Positions 33,642 through 42,202 of a DNA stretch of 64,000 nt are shown in pieces (the first letter of the stretch is position 1; every line of letters begins with the position of its first letter). The DNA lies in assembly GCF_000285575.1 (NCBI RefSeq), contig NZ_HE611050.1, positions 105,668-169,667 of the forward strand, read 5' to 3'. A program made the translations under genes and the position numbers. The notes beneath the pieces were generated by a model. It saw nothing but the letters and a program-made list of their open reading frames with translations, had not been told where the DNA came from and searched no databases. This DNA comes from Clostridium senegalense JC122 (lineage in GTDB: Bacteria; Bacillota; Clostridia; Clostridiales; Clostridiaceae).

Positions 33642-33668
33642 TAAAAACACCGTAAAATTCAAATTTTA
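33642..33668 (-). repeat. Half hairpin of the cassette repeat, copy 17
   Basis: The left arm AAAACACCGTAAAATTCAAA is present, but the right arm is replaced by the last codons of the HD-domain gene, whose TAA (33666-33668) falls where the loop should be. This marks a deletion or recombination breakpoint at the gene's 3' end. Confidence 0.7.
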
Positions 33669-34298
33669 AAATCCAAAAGTAGTTTCCTTTACATTTGGTA
33701 AAACACTATAAATAGACTTTCCTATTCTTTCTTCAAAATATTTTTGTATATCAAATGTTACTTTCCATTTTTCAAGTGTAAATTCATTAAATCCATATCT
33801 CATAACAACATCCATCATCCTTTTTTCTAATAAACAAAATCCTGATGGTAATGCTAAAGCATCACATAATTGAATTAATTTATCATATGCTGTAAATTCA
33901 ATATTTTCTAAATACTCTTTAATAAATTCACGTTCTTTAACAGTGCAATCTTTCTTTCCACATATACCATCAATATTTTTACATAGATATCCATGTGTCA
34001 TACATACTCTTGCTAATAAATCATATCCTTTTTCCATAGCAAATTTATAACCATCTAAACTATGCTTCTCATTAGTTACACCATATCTTCTCCCTATATC
34101 ATGTAACATTCCAAGTACCAATGCTACATTAGAATCTAATTCTTTATCTTCTTTTGCAATTAGTTCTGCAGCTCTCCCTACATATAAAGAATGTTCTACC
34201 CATGGTCCAGGATTTAATTTACTCCCTTCTTCTAATATTATTTTTGCTTCTTCTAAAGTTGGAACGCCCTCTACAATGTAACTTTGCAAATTACTCAT
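33666..34298 (-). CDS. HD domain hydrolase
   Basis: The 210-residue protein has an HD phosphohydrolase core: GPWVEHSLYVGRAAELIAKE, then ALVLGMLHDIGRRYG with the HD pair near residue 66, KHSLDGYKFAMEKG and ARVCMTHGYLCKN. It likely cleaves a phosphoester of a nucleotide or a similar metabolite. AAGGGGATG gives the start. It carries the family-2 repeat upstream and half a hairpin at its stop. Confidence 0.88.
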   Translation of the reverse strand: MSNLQSYIVEGVPTLEEAKIILEEGSKLNPGPWVEHSLYVGRAAELIAKEDKELDSNVALVLGMLHDIGRRYGVTNEKHSLDGYKFAMEKGYDLLARVCMTHGYLCKNIDGICGKKDCTVKEREFIKEYLENIEFTAYDKLIQLCDALALPSGFCLLEKRMMDVVMRYGFNEFTLEKWKVTFDIQKYFEERIGKSIYSVLPNVKETTFGF

Positions 34299-34360
34299 CC
34301 CCTTAATAATAATTTTTTATAATCATATATAATTTATATTCTCATTTACTCTGATAATCT

Positions 34361-34512
34361 TACTATTATTACATTATACGTCTAAAATTTAGACTTTTTT
34401 GCAGAATATTGTATGTTGTTTGTAACACTTGTATAAATATTTTAGAATTTGTTCATACTACATTAATTTTTAATAGTTTTTTATAGTTTCTCATATTACA
34501 CTTAAATTACTG
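34361..34512 (-). repeat. Second dispersed repeat (family 2), copy 1
   Basis: Contains ATTATACGTCTAAA, TTTTTGCAGAATATTGTAT, TTGTATAAATATTTTAG and GTTCATAC, aligned with copies at 45981, 54465 and 60115. On the minus strand it holds a TATAAT (from ATTATA near 34373) about 70 bases before the HD gene, so it is a second promoter-side element. Confidence 0.6.
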
Positions 34513-34536
34513 TATCTTTTTAAATATATAAAAAAA

Positions 34537-34563
34537 GATAATTTTCCTTTATAAAAATTATCT
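34537..34563 (-). terminator. Intrinsic terminator of a decayed gene
   Basis: Minus strand arms AGATAATTTT / AAAATTATCT followed by TTTTTTT. It lies between the remnant at 34722 and the family-2 repeat and is not of the cassette-hairpin type. Confidence 0.65.
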
Positions 34564-34721
34564 AATAAATAATATTTAATTACTTGTCCCATATCTGAAC
34601 TTAATTTAAATAATAGTTTTATCTTCAAGCTATTTTATATTATATTTAAAATATTCCATAAATTTTCTTCTGAATAGTTTGACATTTTAACTTATTTTTG
34701 TTAGTTCATAACATAATAATA

Positions 34722-34838
34722 TTATTTGTCTTTTGTTATAATTGGTTTTCCTTTCGAATCTAACAACACTGTTAATCCACCAGAAGTACCATTACTAACA
34801 TATAAATAATTTAATCCCTCTATGTTTAAATTATTACT
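34722..34838 (-). pseudogene. C-terminal remnant, DUF6440-like
   Basis: About 38 codons end with TAA at 34722-34724 and read NIEGLNYLYVSNGTSGG then LTVLLDSKGKPIITKDK. G-x-S-G-G-L-T-x-L-L-D-x-x-G-K-P is the usual ending of DUF6440 proteins. Start and N-terminal half are missing. Confidence 0.65.
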
Positions 34839-34902
34839 TTTTTATAAGTTATTCATTTTTATAGTTGTTATATCTTATAAGAAAATCGTGATATAATTGC
34901 TG

Positions 34903-35026
34903 TTAACCCCACCACATAATCATAACAAACATTGAAAAAGTAGATGTCAAAATTCCTATAATACTGTCAATAAAAATATAGATAATAAATCTTCCTTTTT
35001 TCTGCCCTTGTTTTTTTATGCATCTA
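34903..35026 (-). pseudogene. Remnant or very small ORF with one membrane helix
   Basis: A 40-codon minus frame reads RCIKKQGQKKGRFIIYIFID then SIIGILTSTFSMFVMIMWWG before TAA at 34903-34905. A basic stretch followed by one long hydrophobic helix looks coding. A TTG lies just upstream, without a clear ribosome site, so it may be a tail fragment or a tiny gene following 35031. Confidence 0.4.
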
Positions 35027-35030
35027 CATA

Positions 35031-35252
35031 TCAATTAGGTGTAATTAAAAATAACAGTATACTTATCAACGTTAACGCTGTTAAACAATATACGGCAGAT
35101 AATTTCACTATATTTATATTATTACTTATATAATAAGCAATATCTTGAGCGAATACACCCAATATTGTAGCCAAAAGAATACTTCCAAACATAAAAATCT
35201 TAAATCTTTTTATAGAATCAACTTTATAACTTTTGCTTTGCTCTTTAGACAA
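35031..35252 (-). CDS. Small two-helix membrane protein
   Basis: Seventy-three residues starting at a TTG with a strong AGGAGGGACAAATA. A charged N-terminus (SKEQSKSYKVDSIKRFK) is followed by helices FMFGSILLATILGVFAQ and LSAVYCLTALTLISILLFLI. No family recognised. Confidence 0.65.
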   Translation of the reverse strand: MSKEQSKSYKVDSIKRFKIFMFGSILLATILGVFAQDIAYYISNNINIVKLSAVYCLTALTLISILLFLITPN

Positions 35253-35327
35253 TATTTGTCCCTCCTGCTATCACATTTGTTACTGGTGCATAACATCTTG
35301 CGTTGTACTATATACTGACTATTTTAA

Positions 35328-35960
35328 TTAAAATCTTTTACTAGCTACTAAAACACCTACGAGTGGATGTAATTGATATACTTCAATATTAAAATTTAAT
35401 TCTGAAAAACATTTAACTAACTCTTCAACCGTTGATGGTTGGTCATTACCTGGTCCATAACCAATTTCATCGTATTCATCTTTATACTTATCTGGATTTT
35501 CAAAAAACATTAAATCACCTATGACAATAGTTTCTAAGCTTTGTCCACCTATATAAACCATACTTTCAATTGCTTTCTTCTTTTCCTGTGAATTCAAATG
35601 ATGTAATGCGTAATTTGAAATAATTTTAGTAATTCTCTTTTCTTTCAAATCAACATTTTCATCAGGCTTATCAAAGGTTCCAATAAAGAATTCAATATTT
35701 TCTCTGTTTTCGTCGTTACCATTTTCAGTTGATTGTCTAATCATTCCTTCACTTATATCAATTCCTATACCATGTTTTATAGTTTTTGAAAGTTCAATAA
35801 TTTGTTTACCTGTTCCACATCCCATATCTAAAATAACATCATTTACATTTGGATTGGCTAATTCACTTACCAACTTACCTGATCTATATCTCCAAATATA
35901 GTTATCAGTTACATACTCTTTACTTGCATTATCAAATCTTTCTTTCACACTGATATCCAT
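35328..35960 (-). CDS. Class I SAM-dependent methyltransferase
   Basis: The 210-residue protein has motif I VILDMGCGTGKQIIELSK near residue 42, the acidic residue in GIGIDISEGMI, motif II KIISNYALHHL and a C-terminal beta-sheet part. NYALHHL is typical of small-molecule methyltransferases. Substrate unknown. GGAGGGGATGAA precedes the ATG. Confidence 0.9.
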   Translation of the reverse strand: MDISVKERFDNASKEYVTDNYIWRYRSGKLVSELANPNVNDVILDMGCGTGKQIIELSKTIKHGIGIDISEGMIRQSTENGNDENRENIEFFIGTFDKPDENVDLKEKRITKIISNYALHHLNSQEKKKAIESMVYIGGQSLETIVIGDLMFFENPDKYKDEYDEIGYGPGNDQPSTVEELVKCFSELNFNIEVYQLHPLVGVLVASKRF

Positions 35961-36123
35961 TTCATCCCCTCCTACTTTTTATAAATTACTATTTATTATT
36001 TTAACAGAGTCCTTATCTTTCAAATTTTCCCCATATGTCATTCTCTCTTTTTTGGATATCGTTGCTCTGTTAATAAAATAATACCTTTACTTTTCATATT
36101 ATTTATATTGTCCTATCTTTAGG

Positions 36124-36642
36124 TTAGATAATATCCTGCCCTTTACTTAAATAATCCTGTTTTGTTAATTCAACAATATCATTTGAAACCCTTTTAAACC
36201 CAACTTTCTTAAATACCTTTTCTGCAGTTATCCTTGAACTTGGGAAATCATCAAAGACCTTGTCTGCTCCTAATTCATTAAATGCAACCTTAATTAATAA
36301 TCTTAATGCTTGTTCACTAAATCCTTTTCCTCTATGCTGCGCTTCAATTATTATATTAATACAATAAGAATTTTTTTCACTAACATATCGTAGGGCAACC
36401 TCACCAACAGGTATATTTTCATCAATACTGATTATATACGCATAATACTTTTCTGGTATATTATTTATCCATCGAGAAAACCAATCTTCCCAATGATTTT
36501 CTTTAAATTCTATACATCCTGTTTCATCATTCTCTCCGTATCCTATATTGTAAGCCATGGTTTCTTTATCGGCTAAAAGTTTTCTTCTATAATCTAATTC
36601 TTCAAATTTAGGTATTTTTAACTCTACTTTATTACTTTCCAT
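36124..36642 (-). CDS. GNAT family N-acetyltransferase
   Basis: The 172-residue protein has PVGEVALRYVSEKNS in the central sheet, acetyl-CoA loop EAQHRGKGFSEQALRLLIKV and SSRITAEKVFKKVGFKRV. The fold is complete and substrate unknown. TGGGGGAACAAAG precedes the ATG. A C-terminal fragment of yet another GNAT lies directly upstream of it (36662-36776). Confidence 0.88.
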   Translation of the reverse strand: MESNKVELKIPKFEELDYRRKLLADKETMAYNIGYGENDETGCIEFKENHWEDWFSRWINNIPEKYYAYIISIDENIPVGEVALRYVSEKNSYCINIIIEAQHRGKGFSEQALRLLIKVAFNELGADKVFDDFPSSRITAEKVFKKVGFKRVSNDIVELTKQDYLSKGQDII

Positions 36643-36661
36643 CTTTGTTCCCCCATATTAA

Positions 36662-36776
36662 TCAATGCTCATTGCCAGATGTACCTAAATCATATCTATA
36701 AATAAGTCCATCTTCCCCATCTGGATGTTTATACTTTAAAAAGCCTAATTTTTCAAATACATTTCTTGACTTTAAA
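36662..36776 (-). pseudogene. C-terminal GNAT remnant
   Basis: Between two intact GNAT genes, a minus frame reads LKSRNVFEKLGFLKYKHPD then GLIYRYDLGTSGNEH and ends at TGA 36662-36664. NVFEKLGF is the conserved end of GNAT motif B. It abuts the stop of the gene at 36777, so the rest was lost when that gene arrived or by deletion. Confidence 0.75.
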
Positions 36777-37526
36777 TTATTTATATAATGGTTTTACTAA
36801 TTCATTATAAGATGAACTCCCATCAAGTATATTCTTATATGTGCTTATCCAATAAGGTATTAATCCTGCTCTATGAGCTACTGCTTGTGATGCAATATTA
36901 GATGATGAAGCACAGTATATCGGTAAAACACTTTTGCTTAATATTTTATGCATTAAATGATTTACAAGTACAGTTGCTAAACCATCTGTTCTGTAATTGC
37001 TCTTAACATCTATGCCCATTTCCCACATATTACTATATTCATTCGATGCCCCAGCAAGCCCTATAATTTCTCCATCTTTCATAGCAAAAAATACAATTGC
37101 AGTAGATGTACTTCCATCTTCGTCAAATTCTAATGAATTAGTAAATCCTTTAATTTCTCTTAACTTATTTATCTCATTTCCTTCTAAATAGAAATATTCA
37201 TATTTTGGTAGTAGATCACATAATTTCAGATTTTTAATATCAGGAATATAATAAATTGATTGCCCATATATTAAAGGACATTCAAATATCTCATCTCTTG
37301 ATTTTCCAACCAATAAAGTTTTCATATTATCCATAATTTCATAAGAAGCTGAAACAATAATTGCTTTTTCAATGTTTGTAATTTCTAAAAATGGATTTTG
37401 TTGAAATTCATTTAATCTAATTGGTTTATGAAAAATTACTCCATCATGCTCAAAGATTTCTTGTTCGCAATTTAAGTATTTTCCAAGATTCTCTTTTACG
37501 ATTTTTTTGATTTGCATCTTATTCAT
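36777..37526 (-). CDS. GNAT family acetyltransferase with N-terminal extension
   Basis: A 249-residue protein of the same build as that at 29622: an N-terminal part (AIIVSASYEIMDNMKTLLVG, QSIYYIPDIKNLKLC) and a GNAT domain with EIIGLAGASNEYSNMWEMGI, SNYRTDGLATVLVNHLMHKI and SSNIASQAVAHRAGLIPYWI. The two share about one third of positions in the GNAT half. In the acetyl-CoA loop the usual Gly-x-Gly is TDGLA. AAGGTGAGATAA precedes the ATG. Confidence 0.85.
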   Translation of the reverse strand: MNKMQIKKIVKENLGKYLNCEQEIFEHDGVIFHKPIRLNEFQQNPFLEITNIEKAIIVSASYEIMDNMKTLLVGKSRDEIFECPLIYGQSIYYIPDIKNLKLCDLLPKYEYFYLEGNEINKLREIKGFTNSLEFDEDGSTSTAIVFFAMKDGEIIGLAGASNEYSNMWEMGIDVKSNYRTDGLATVLVNHLMHKILSKSVLPIYCASSSNIASQAVAHRAGLIPYWISTYKNILDGSSSYNELVKPLYK

Positions 37527-37578
37527 TTATCTCACCTTAAACTTCTGATTTACAGGATATACTTTTCCTGTATTAAAT

Positions 37579-37953
37579 TTATCTCTTACCTGATTTAATG
37601 AATGCTATTAATTTATCTGCATCATCAAAATCATCATAATCTCCATTTATCCCTTGCCTATGATATACAATACCATTCTTTTCGTTTTGTTCTAAGCAAT
37701 CAAGAAGTTCCTCTACTCCATATCTTTGTATAAATATAGTGAATCCATATGGTTTTATCTTATTTAATAATCCCTTATGACATTTTTCTTTACATAAATA
37801 ACAAGCCTCTAACCCTTTTTCTATAGAGCACTTACGATTTTCACACCATTCTTTATCTGGACATTTTCCCGAACTGCAACCAGAGCATTTCGAATTTTCT
37901 GAACACAAACAACAAGCAAGCCCACACCGTGCAATTCCTAATTCTCTTTTCAT
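37579..37953 (-). CDS. DUF3795 cysteine-rich protein
   Basis: The 124-residue protein has a dense Cys region in the first half: ARCGLACCLCSENSKCSGCS, CPDKEWCENRKCSIEKG and CYLCKEKCHKGLL, suggesting metal binding. DUF3795 proteins have no assigned function; a shorter relative is encoded at 55735. No clear ribosome site precedes the ATG, which is unusual here. Confidence 0.85.
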   Translation of the reverse strand: MKRELGIARCGLACCLCSENSKCSGCSSGKCPDKEWCENRKCSIEKGLEACYLCKEKCHKGLLNKIKPYGFTIFIQRYGVEELLDCLEQNEKNGIVYHRQGINGDYDDFDDADKLIAFIKSGKR

Positions 37954-38079
37954 TTTTTATATTTAGTAAGAGAATACATTATAAGTACCAAACTCTTACT
38001 AACATTCACCTCCTATCATTTTATACACTTTTAAATGTACACCAAGTTATTAGCTCACATTGCCTTTGAATTGTGATGC

Positions 38080-38116
38080 AAAAATACTGCATATTCATTT
38101 TTGAATAATACGGCAT
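38080..38116 (-). terminator. Cassette hairpin repeat, copy 18
   Basis: Arms AAAATACTGCATATTCA and TGAATAATACGGCAT, 34 bases past the GNAT stop. The flank TCTGCTTTATACTTTATTTT is shared with copy 26, so these two are closely related. Confidence 0.8.
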
Positions 38117-38150
38117 CTGCTTTATACTTTATTTTTTATAATAAGTAAGA

Positions 38151-38621
38151 CTATAGCGCTGAAAACCCAATTTTTTTATAAAGATTAATAGCCTCAACAT
38201 TTTCAGGATGTACATATAAAACTAAATCTTTATATCCTAAATTCAATAATGTATTTATGCTCTTTTTCAAAAGATTACTTGCCATACCTAGTTTCAAGTA
38301 CTTCTTAGCTGTAAATAATTCTGAAATAAATGGTTTATCTTTATATAAACTTATAAGAATTACAGCCGCAATTTCACCATTTTGCTTAATTTGAAATGAC
38401 GCATCACTAATAAATGTACCAAATGTGCTTTCAATAACACTGTAAATCTCCTCATTTAACTCTTCTAAAGTTTCACCATCAAAGTCCGTAGTATCTTTAA
38501 ATGCTTCTAACATAGAAATTGATAATTCATGTATATCATCAGAACTTATCTTATCAAATGCATAAGTTCCTTCTAATTCTTGTGGTATAAGTTTGTAAAT
38601 CATACCTACTCTTTTACTCAT
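38151..38621 (-). CDS. GNAT family N-acetyltransferase
   Basis: The 156-residue protein has DISSDDIHELSISML-like N-terminal helices, EIAAVILISLYKDKPFISEL, acetyl-CoA loop AKKYLKLGMASNLLKKSINT, and VLYVHPENVEAINLYKKIGF. It ends two residues later (SAL), earlier than most GNATs, so the last strand may have been trimmed at the cassette boundary. AGGAGAATAACATAT precedes the ATG. Confidence 0.85.
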   Translation of the reverse strand: MSKRVGMIYKLIPQELEGTYAFDKISSDDIHELSISMLEAFKDTTDFDGETLEELNEEIYSVIESTFGTFISDASFQIKQNGEIAAVILISLYKDKPFISELFTAKKYLKLGMASNLLKKSINTLLNLGYKDLVLYVHPENVEAINLYKKIGFSAL

Positions 38622-38662
38622 ATATGTTATTCTCCTAATTTTTGTATTTATGTTTTATTATC

Positions 38663-39166
38663 TTATACTAACTCCTTCATTTTTTCTTTGTATATTTCAA
38701 CGGTTTCATGATAATCCATTAAAATACCATCTTCTTTGACAAAATTTTTAAAACCAATTGTTTCTCCTTTTAATCGCGGAAATAGCGAGAAGTGCAAGTG
38801 GTTTCTTTTACCGTCACACAGTGTACACATATATACTTTTTCTGCCCCTATAATTTCTTTATGCAACTTTATAATTGCATTTGATATTTTTAATATATGA
38901 GTACCTAATTCAAGTGGCATTTCTGAAATATCCTCATAGTGTTCCTTCGCTACTATAGTTGTTTGACCAGTTGCTCGTGGAAATTTTTCGAATTGACATC
39001 TCACCTTATCATCTTCGTAAATAATCAAACCTTCTCCTGGGAATATCTCGTCTGTTTCAAAATTATAGCACCCAAAACATATGCCTTGCTCTTGTAATTC
39101 TTTTATTCTGTTAGACCTTTGTTTTAATTGCATTTTTTCGCTTTCTGATAATGCTTTAATATACAA
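38663..39166 (-). CDS. HIT-like protein with altered histidine triad
   Basis: About 167 residues starting at TTG after GGAGGGGTTTAT: CFGCYNFETDEIFPGEGLII, ATGQTTIVAKEHYEDISEMP, and KRNHLHFSLFPRLKGE. HLHFSLF occupies the H-x-H-x-H position of the histidine triad, but the third His is Ser, as in some GalT-like and DUF-type relatives. CFGC and CTLC may bind zinc. Probably a nucleotide-binding hydrolase or transferase. Confidence 0.7.
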   Translation of the reverse strand: MYIKALSESEKMQLKQRSNRIKELQEQGICFGCYNFETDEIFPGEGLIIYEDDKVRCQFEKFPRATGQTTIVAKEHYEDISEMPLELGTHILKISNAIIKLHKEIIGAEKVYMCTLCDGKRNHLHFSLFPRLKGETIGFKNFVKEDGILMDYHETVEIYKEKMKELV

Positions 39167-39386
39167 ATAAACCCCTCCATTGCCCTTTATTATTGTAATA
39201 TAATGAGTCATGAAATATTTAATTAACTTGCTTTCAAATTCTATTTTATATATTTATCATATAGATAATTTTTACATACTATTATTTTAATTTTTTTCAT
39301 TATCACTTTTTAATATTATAATTTTGAAGCTTTTAAACTTAACTTTACGCCTATGTTTAAAACCCTATATAGAATAAAAGAAAAAA

Positions 39387-39905
39387 TTAGTTAGTTGTTA
39401 ATGTAATGCTATACTTGTTCATATCTTCATTTTCCTCTTCATCAAAAATAGTTCCTAAAAATTTTCCATTATTCTTTTCTATAATTTTCTTTGAGGCTAT
39501 ATTGTCTATATTACAAGTTAAAATTACTTCTTCTAGCCCTATCTTTATAGACCTCTCCAATGCCAATTTTAAAATTTGAAAACCATAACCTCTATTTCTA
39601 TAATCTGGTGATATATCATAACCTATATGCCCAGCACATTCTACCTCTTCATGTCTAATTCTCACTACTCCTACAACTTCTTTTTTATCAATTAACCAAA
39701 ATGTTGAAGTTATAACATCACCTTGAGGTAGATTATTTCCTTTGGAATAATCGTCCAAGTCATTTAAATAACCTTGGAAATTTTCTAATGCTTTTTTATA
39801 TTTATTAAAATAATGTTCATCATTTATCTTTCTATAAGCTAAAGCATAACTTTCAAAACTCTTTTGATAATTTTTATTAGGCTCAACTAAAAATAAATCT
39901 TTCAT
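39387..39905 (-). CDS. GNAT family N-acetyltransferase
   Basis: A 172-residue GNAT of the YjcK/YkzK type: EVVGVVRIRHEEVECAGHIG, YDISPDYRNRGYGFQILKLA, and EEVILTCNIDNIASKKIIEK. The R-N-R-G-Y-G loop is intact. GGAGGACGGTCT precedes the ATG. The gene upstream is another GNAT transcribed the same way. Confidence 0.88.
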   Translation of the reverse strand: MKDLFLVEPNKNYQKSFESYALAYRKINDEHYFNKYKKALENFQGYLNDLDDYSKGNNLPQGDVITSTFWLIDKKEVVGVVRIRHEEVECAGHIGYDISPDYRNRGYGFQILKLALERSIKIGLEEVILTCNIDNIASKKIIEKNNGKFLGTIFDEEENEDMNKYSITLTTN

Positions 39906-39941
39906 AGACCGTCCTCCATTTTATGTGGTATTTATAGTTAA

Positions 39942-40790
39942 TTATAATTTACATTCATAACATCTATATTTATCAATAATTTCAAATCCTAATTCTTTTG
40001 CGGAATCTAATTCAATTTCACTATCATCATCAATGAAATAAACAATATCATTGATATCAGTATATTTTTTATAAATGTTTTTAATCATTACGTTAATCAG
40101 ATCGCTTTCAATTCTTTTTCCTTTAACTCTTTCATCAATAAATAAACCAATTACCTCTGCCTCAATTTTGAGATCTCTAACAAAAATACTTCCCATAATA
40201 GTCCCATTTTCCATATATACAAAAATATTAAAGTCGTCAAAACTTTCCTTAATATGTTCACTATTCCAATACATATCTTTTGCATACTTATCATGAAATT
40301 TAGCATATTCTTCAAATTGATTACTTTGTAATAAATTTATTGTTTTTTCAATATTGCGAACTTTATAATTTTCTTTGTATAATCTTGTATCAATACTAGA
40401 TTCAATACATTTAAAATTTCTACTTTCTAAATATTTTATTGCCTCTTTATTATCAAATGTGATACCTATAAGTAAATTATATCCTTTAAACTCATTCTTA
40501 AGATAATTTATTATTTCATCAGCAGTAATATTATAATTATCTTTTATTAAAAACATATTGGTTTGTACATACATCTCTTCTTCTATCCAAAAAAAACTAC
40601 AAACCCCCATAAGCATATTCTCTTTATAACAAGCGATTATTTTTCGTGTATCTGAATTAATTGCCTTTTCAATACCACTTTGTAAATCCTCTTTACTTTT
40701 ACGTCTTGGATAACTATTTTTTTTATTATCCTGACACAAACTCCATGCAAAATCTAGAATTTCACTAAAATCATTAACCGTTTTTATCAT
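39942..40790 (-). CDS. Two-domain GNAT-like acetyltransferase
   Basis: About 282 residues. The N-terminal half (KIIACYKENMLMGVCSFFWI, FDNKEAIKYLESRNFKCIES) looks like a degenerate GNAT, and the C-terminal half has GTIMGSIFVRDLKIEAEVIG, LFIDERVKGKRIESDLINVM and SAKELGFEIIDKYRCYECKL. In the loop KGKRIE the second Gly is missing, so cofactor binding may be weak. A plus-strand remnant of a close paralogue lies at 15400-15590. The ATG follows GAGGTGCAAATAAAA. Confidence 0.75.
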   Translation of the reverse strand: MIKTVNDFSEILDFAWSLCQDNKKNSYPRRKSKEDLQSGIEKAINSDTRKIIACYKENMLMGVCSFFWIEEEMYVQTNMFLIKDNYNITADEIINYLKNEFKGYNLLIGITFDNKEAIKYLESRNFKCIESSIDTRLYKENYKVRNIEKTINLLQSNQFEEYAKFHDKYAKDMYWNSEHIKESFDDFNIFVYMENGTIMGSIFVRDLKIEAEVIGLFIDERVKGKRIESDLINVMIKNIYKKYTDINDIVYFIDDDSEIELDSAKELGFEIIDKYRCYECKL

Positions 40791-40837
40791 TTTTATTTGC
40801 ACCTCTACATCTTTTTAATGTACAACAAATTATTTCA

Positions 40838-41308
40838 TTATTCGAATGTAACAATATGTTCAATAGTATCACCAATATTTAATAATTTTTCTGCAAAAAA
40901 ACCTGGGTAAGCTACATAGTCTTTTAGATTTTTAATAGGTAACCAATGCATATATTCTCGAACTCCTTGTGTATAACTATTACTGTTTAATTCTTGCGTT
41001 CCTCTAGGCTTCATAAGAAAATAAAATGCAATTTCATGACACCTTACCCCATCTAACGTTCCAGTTCCATCAAAAAAGTTTTCATGTATAAATACTAATT
41101 TCTCAACCTCATATGCTACACCAGTTTCTTCAAGTACTTCTCGTTTAACGGCCTCTTCTGCTTTTTCTCCTAAATGAACTACTCCACCAATAGAATAATA
41201 ATAATTTTCTAATTGGTTTTTAGCAAAAAGAACACATCCATTTTCCACAATAATTGCTGCTGCTCTATATCTAAACCACCCATTTTCTCCCGTAAATCCA
41301 CAATCCAT
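40838..41308 (-). CDS. Nudix hydrolase
   Basis: The 156-residue protein carries a complete Nudix box, GVVHLGEKAEEAVKREVLEE followed by TGV (residues about 42-64: G-x5-E-x7-R-E-V-x-E-E-x-G). It begins RYRAAAIIVENGCVLFAKNQ and ends with an aromatic-rich tail (HWLPIKNLKDYVAYPGFF). It hydrolyses a nucleoside diphosphate linked to another group, identity unknown. GGAGGTTTAAT precedes the ATG. Confidence 0.92.
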   Translation of the reverse strand: MDCGFTGENGWFRYRAAAIIVENGCVLFAKNQLENYYYSIGGVVHLGEKAEEAVKREVLEETGVAYEVEKLVFIHENFFDGTGTLDGVRCHEIAFYFLMKPRGTQELNSNSYTQGVREYMHWLPIKNLKDYVAYPGFFAEKLLNIGDTIEHIVTFE

Positions 41309-41435
41309 ATTAAACCTCCACCTCTTGAAATATATTTATAATATATAGTTTTTTAGAACTGCAATTTAATTAATATGAAAATTATACCATATATTCTGTA
41401 TATTTTTACAAGTTTATAAAAAACAGACTAAATTT

Positions 41436-41475
41436 AAAACACCATAAAATTTACTTCTAAATAATACGGTGTTTT
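41436..41475 (-). terminator. Cassette hairpin repeat, copy 19
   Basis: Arms AAAACACCATAAAATTTA and TAAATAATACGGTGTTTT, 27 bases past the stop of the HAD remnant at 41503. Confidence 0.75.
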
Positions 41476-41502
41476 ATCCTTAATCAAACTTATAACATAT
41501 AA

Positions 41503-41592
41503 TTACTTTCTTTCAATACTATTAATAATATTAAAAATATCACTTGTAGATGAAGCCACAAAATCTGGCTTAACATCCCAATTTTTGTACTA
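41503..41592 (-). pseudogene. C-terminal remnant of a HAD-family phosphatase
   Basis: A minus frame reads NWDVKPDFVASSTSDIFNII then NSIERK before TAA at 41503-41505. KPDFVA-x-x-x-x-DIFNII is the closing helix pattern of phosphoglycolate-phosphatase-like HAD proteins (P-D-x-x-I-x-x-x-x-E-L). Stops upstream show the rest is destroyed. Confidence 0.6.
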
Positions 41593-41655
41593 TGTCCACT
41601 ATATCTTACTACAATACATACTATCTGCTTGTATTTTAATACACTAATTTATGTA

Positions 41656-42171
41656 TCAAACTCTACATAATACATTTTTATCTATATCATAAATAGCTAC
41701 TGTTATATTAAAAGATCCTCGATAAAATATCTTTGCATCACTTAAAGAATCATCACTTTCCCTATGACGATCAACAAAATACCAATATCCATTTTCTACT
41801 TCAGGAATTTTAAAATCTTTAGCTACACCATAGTCATAGTAAACTCCATTTCTTATTCCTCCATAAATAAACATATTAATATTCTCACTTAATGGTGTTT
41901 TATGCCAACTAACGTTATCTTTAAATTCTTATAAGACATTTTTTTTATTATCAGATGCAAGTTCTAATTTTGCAAATGTTTTTCCATCTCCATGAAATCC
42001 TTTATGTGTATCTTCTGTATCTTCATAAATTATATTTATTGGTTTTGGTATATTAATATTAATTTGTTCTTTAACATAATCAACATCTGATGTACCTGTA
42101 AACTTTATAAAACCATATAAACTTATAAAAAATAGTATCACCAAAATAACAATTTTTTTAATTTTTCTCAT
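41656..42171 (-). pseudogene. Secreted/membrane hypothetical protein interrupted by one in-frame stop
   Basis: From ATG 42171 (after GAGGGAGAAAATTCAA) a signal-anchor helix (KKIVILVILFFISLYGFI) and IYEDTEDTHKGFHGDGKTFA are read up to TAA at 41929-41931. The same frame then continues without a break: EFKDNVSWHKTPLSENIN, then GYWYFVDRHRESDDSLSDAK and FNITVAIYDIDKN to the real end. The GFHGDG and YFVDRH blocks belong to one small extracytoplasmic family in Firmicutes. One nonsense change has split a protein of about 171 residues. Confidence 0.75.
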
Positions 42172-42202
42172 TTGAATTTTCTCCCTCTTGAACAATGCAA
42201 AA

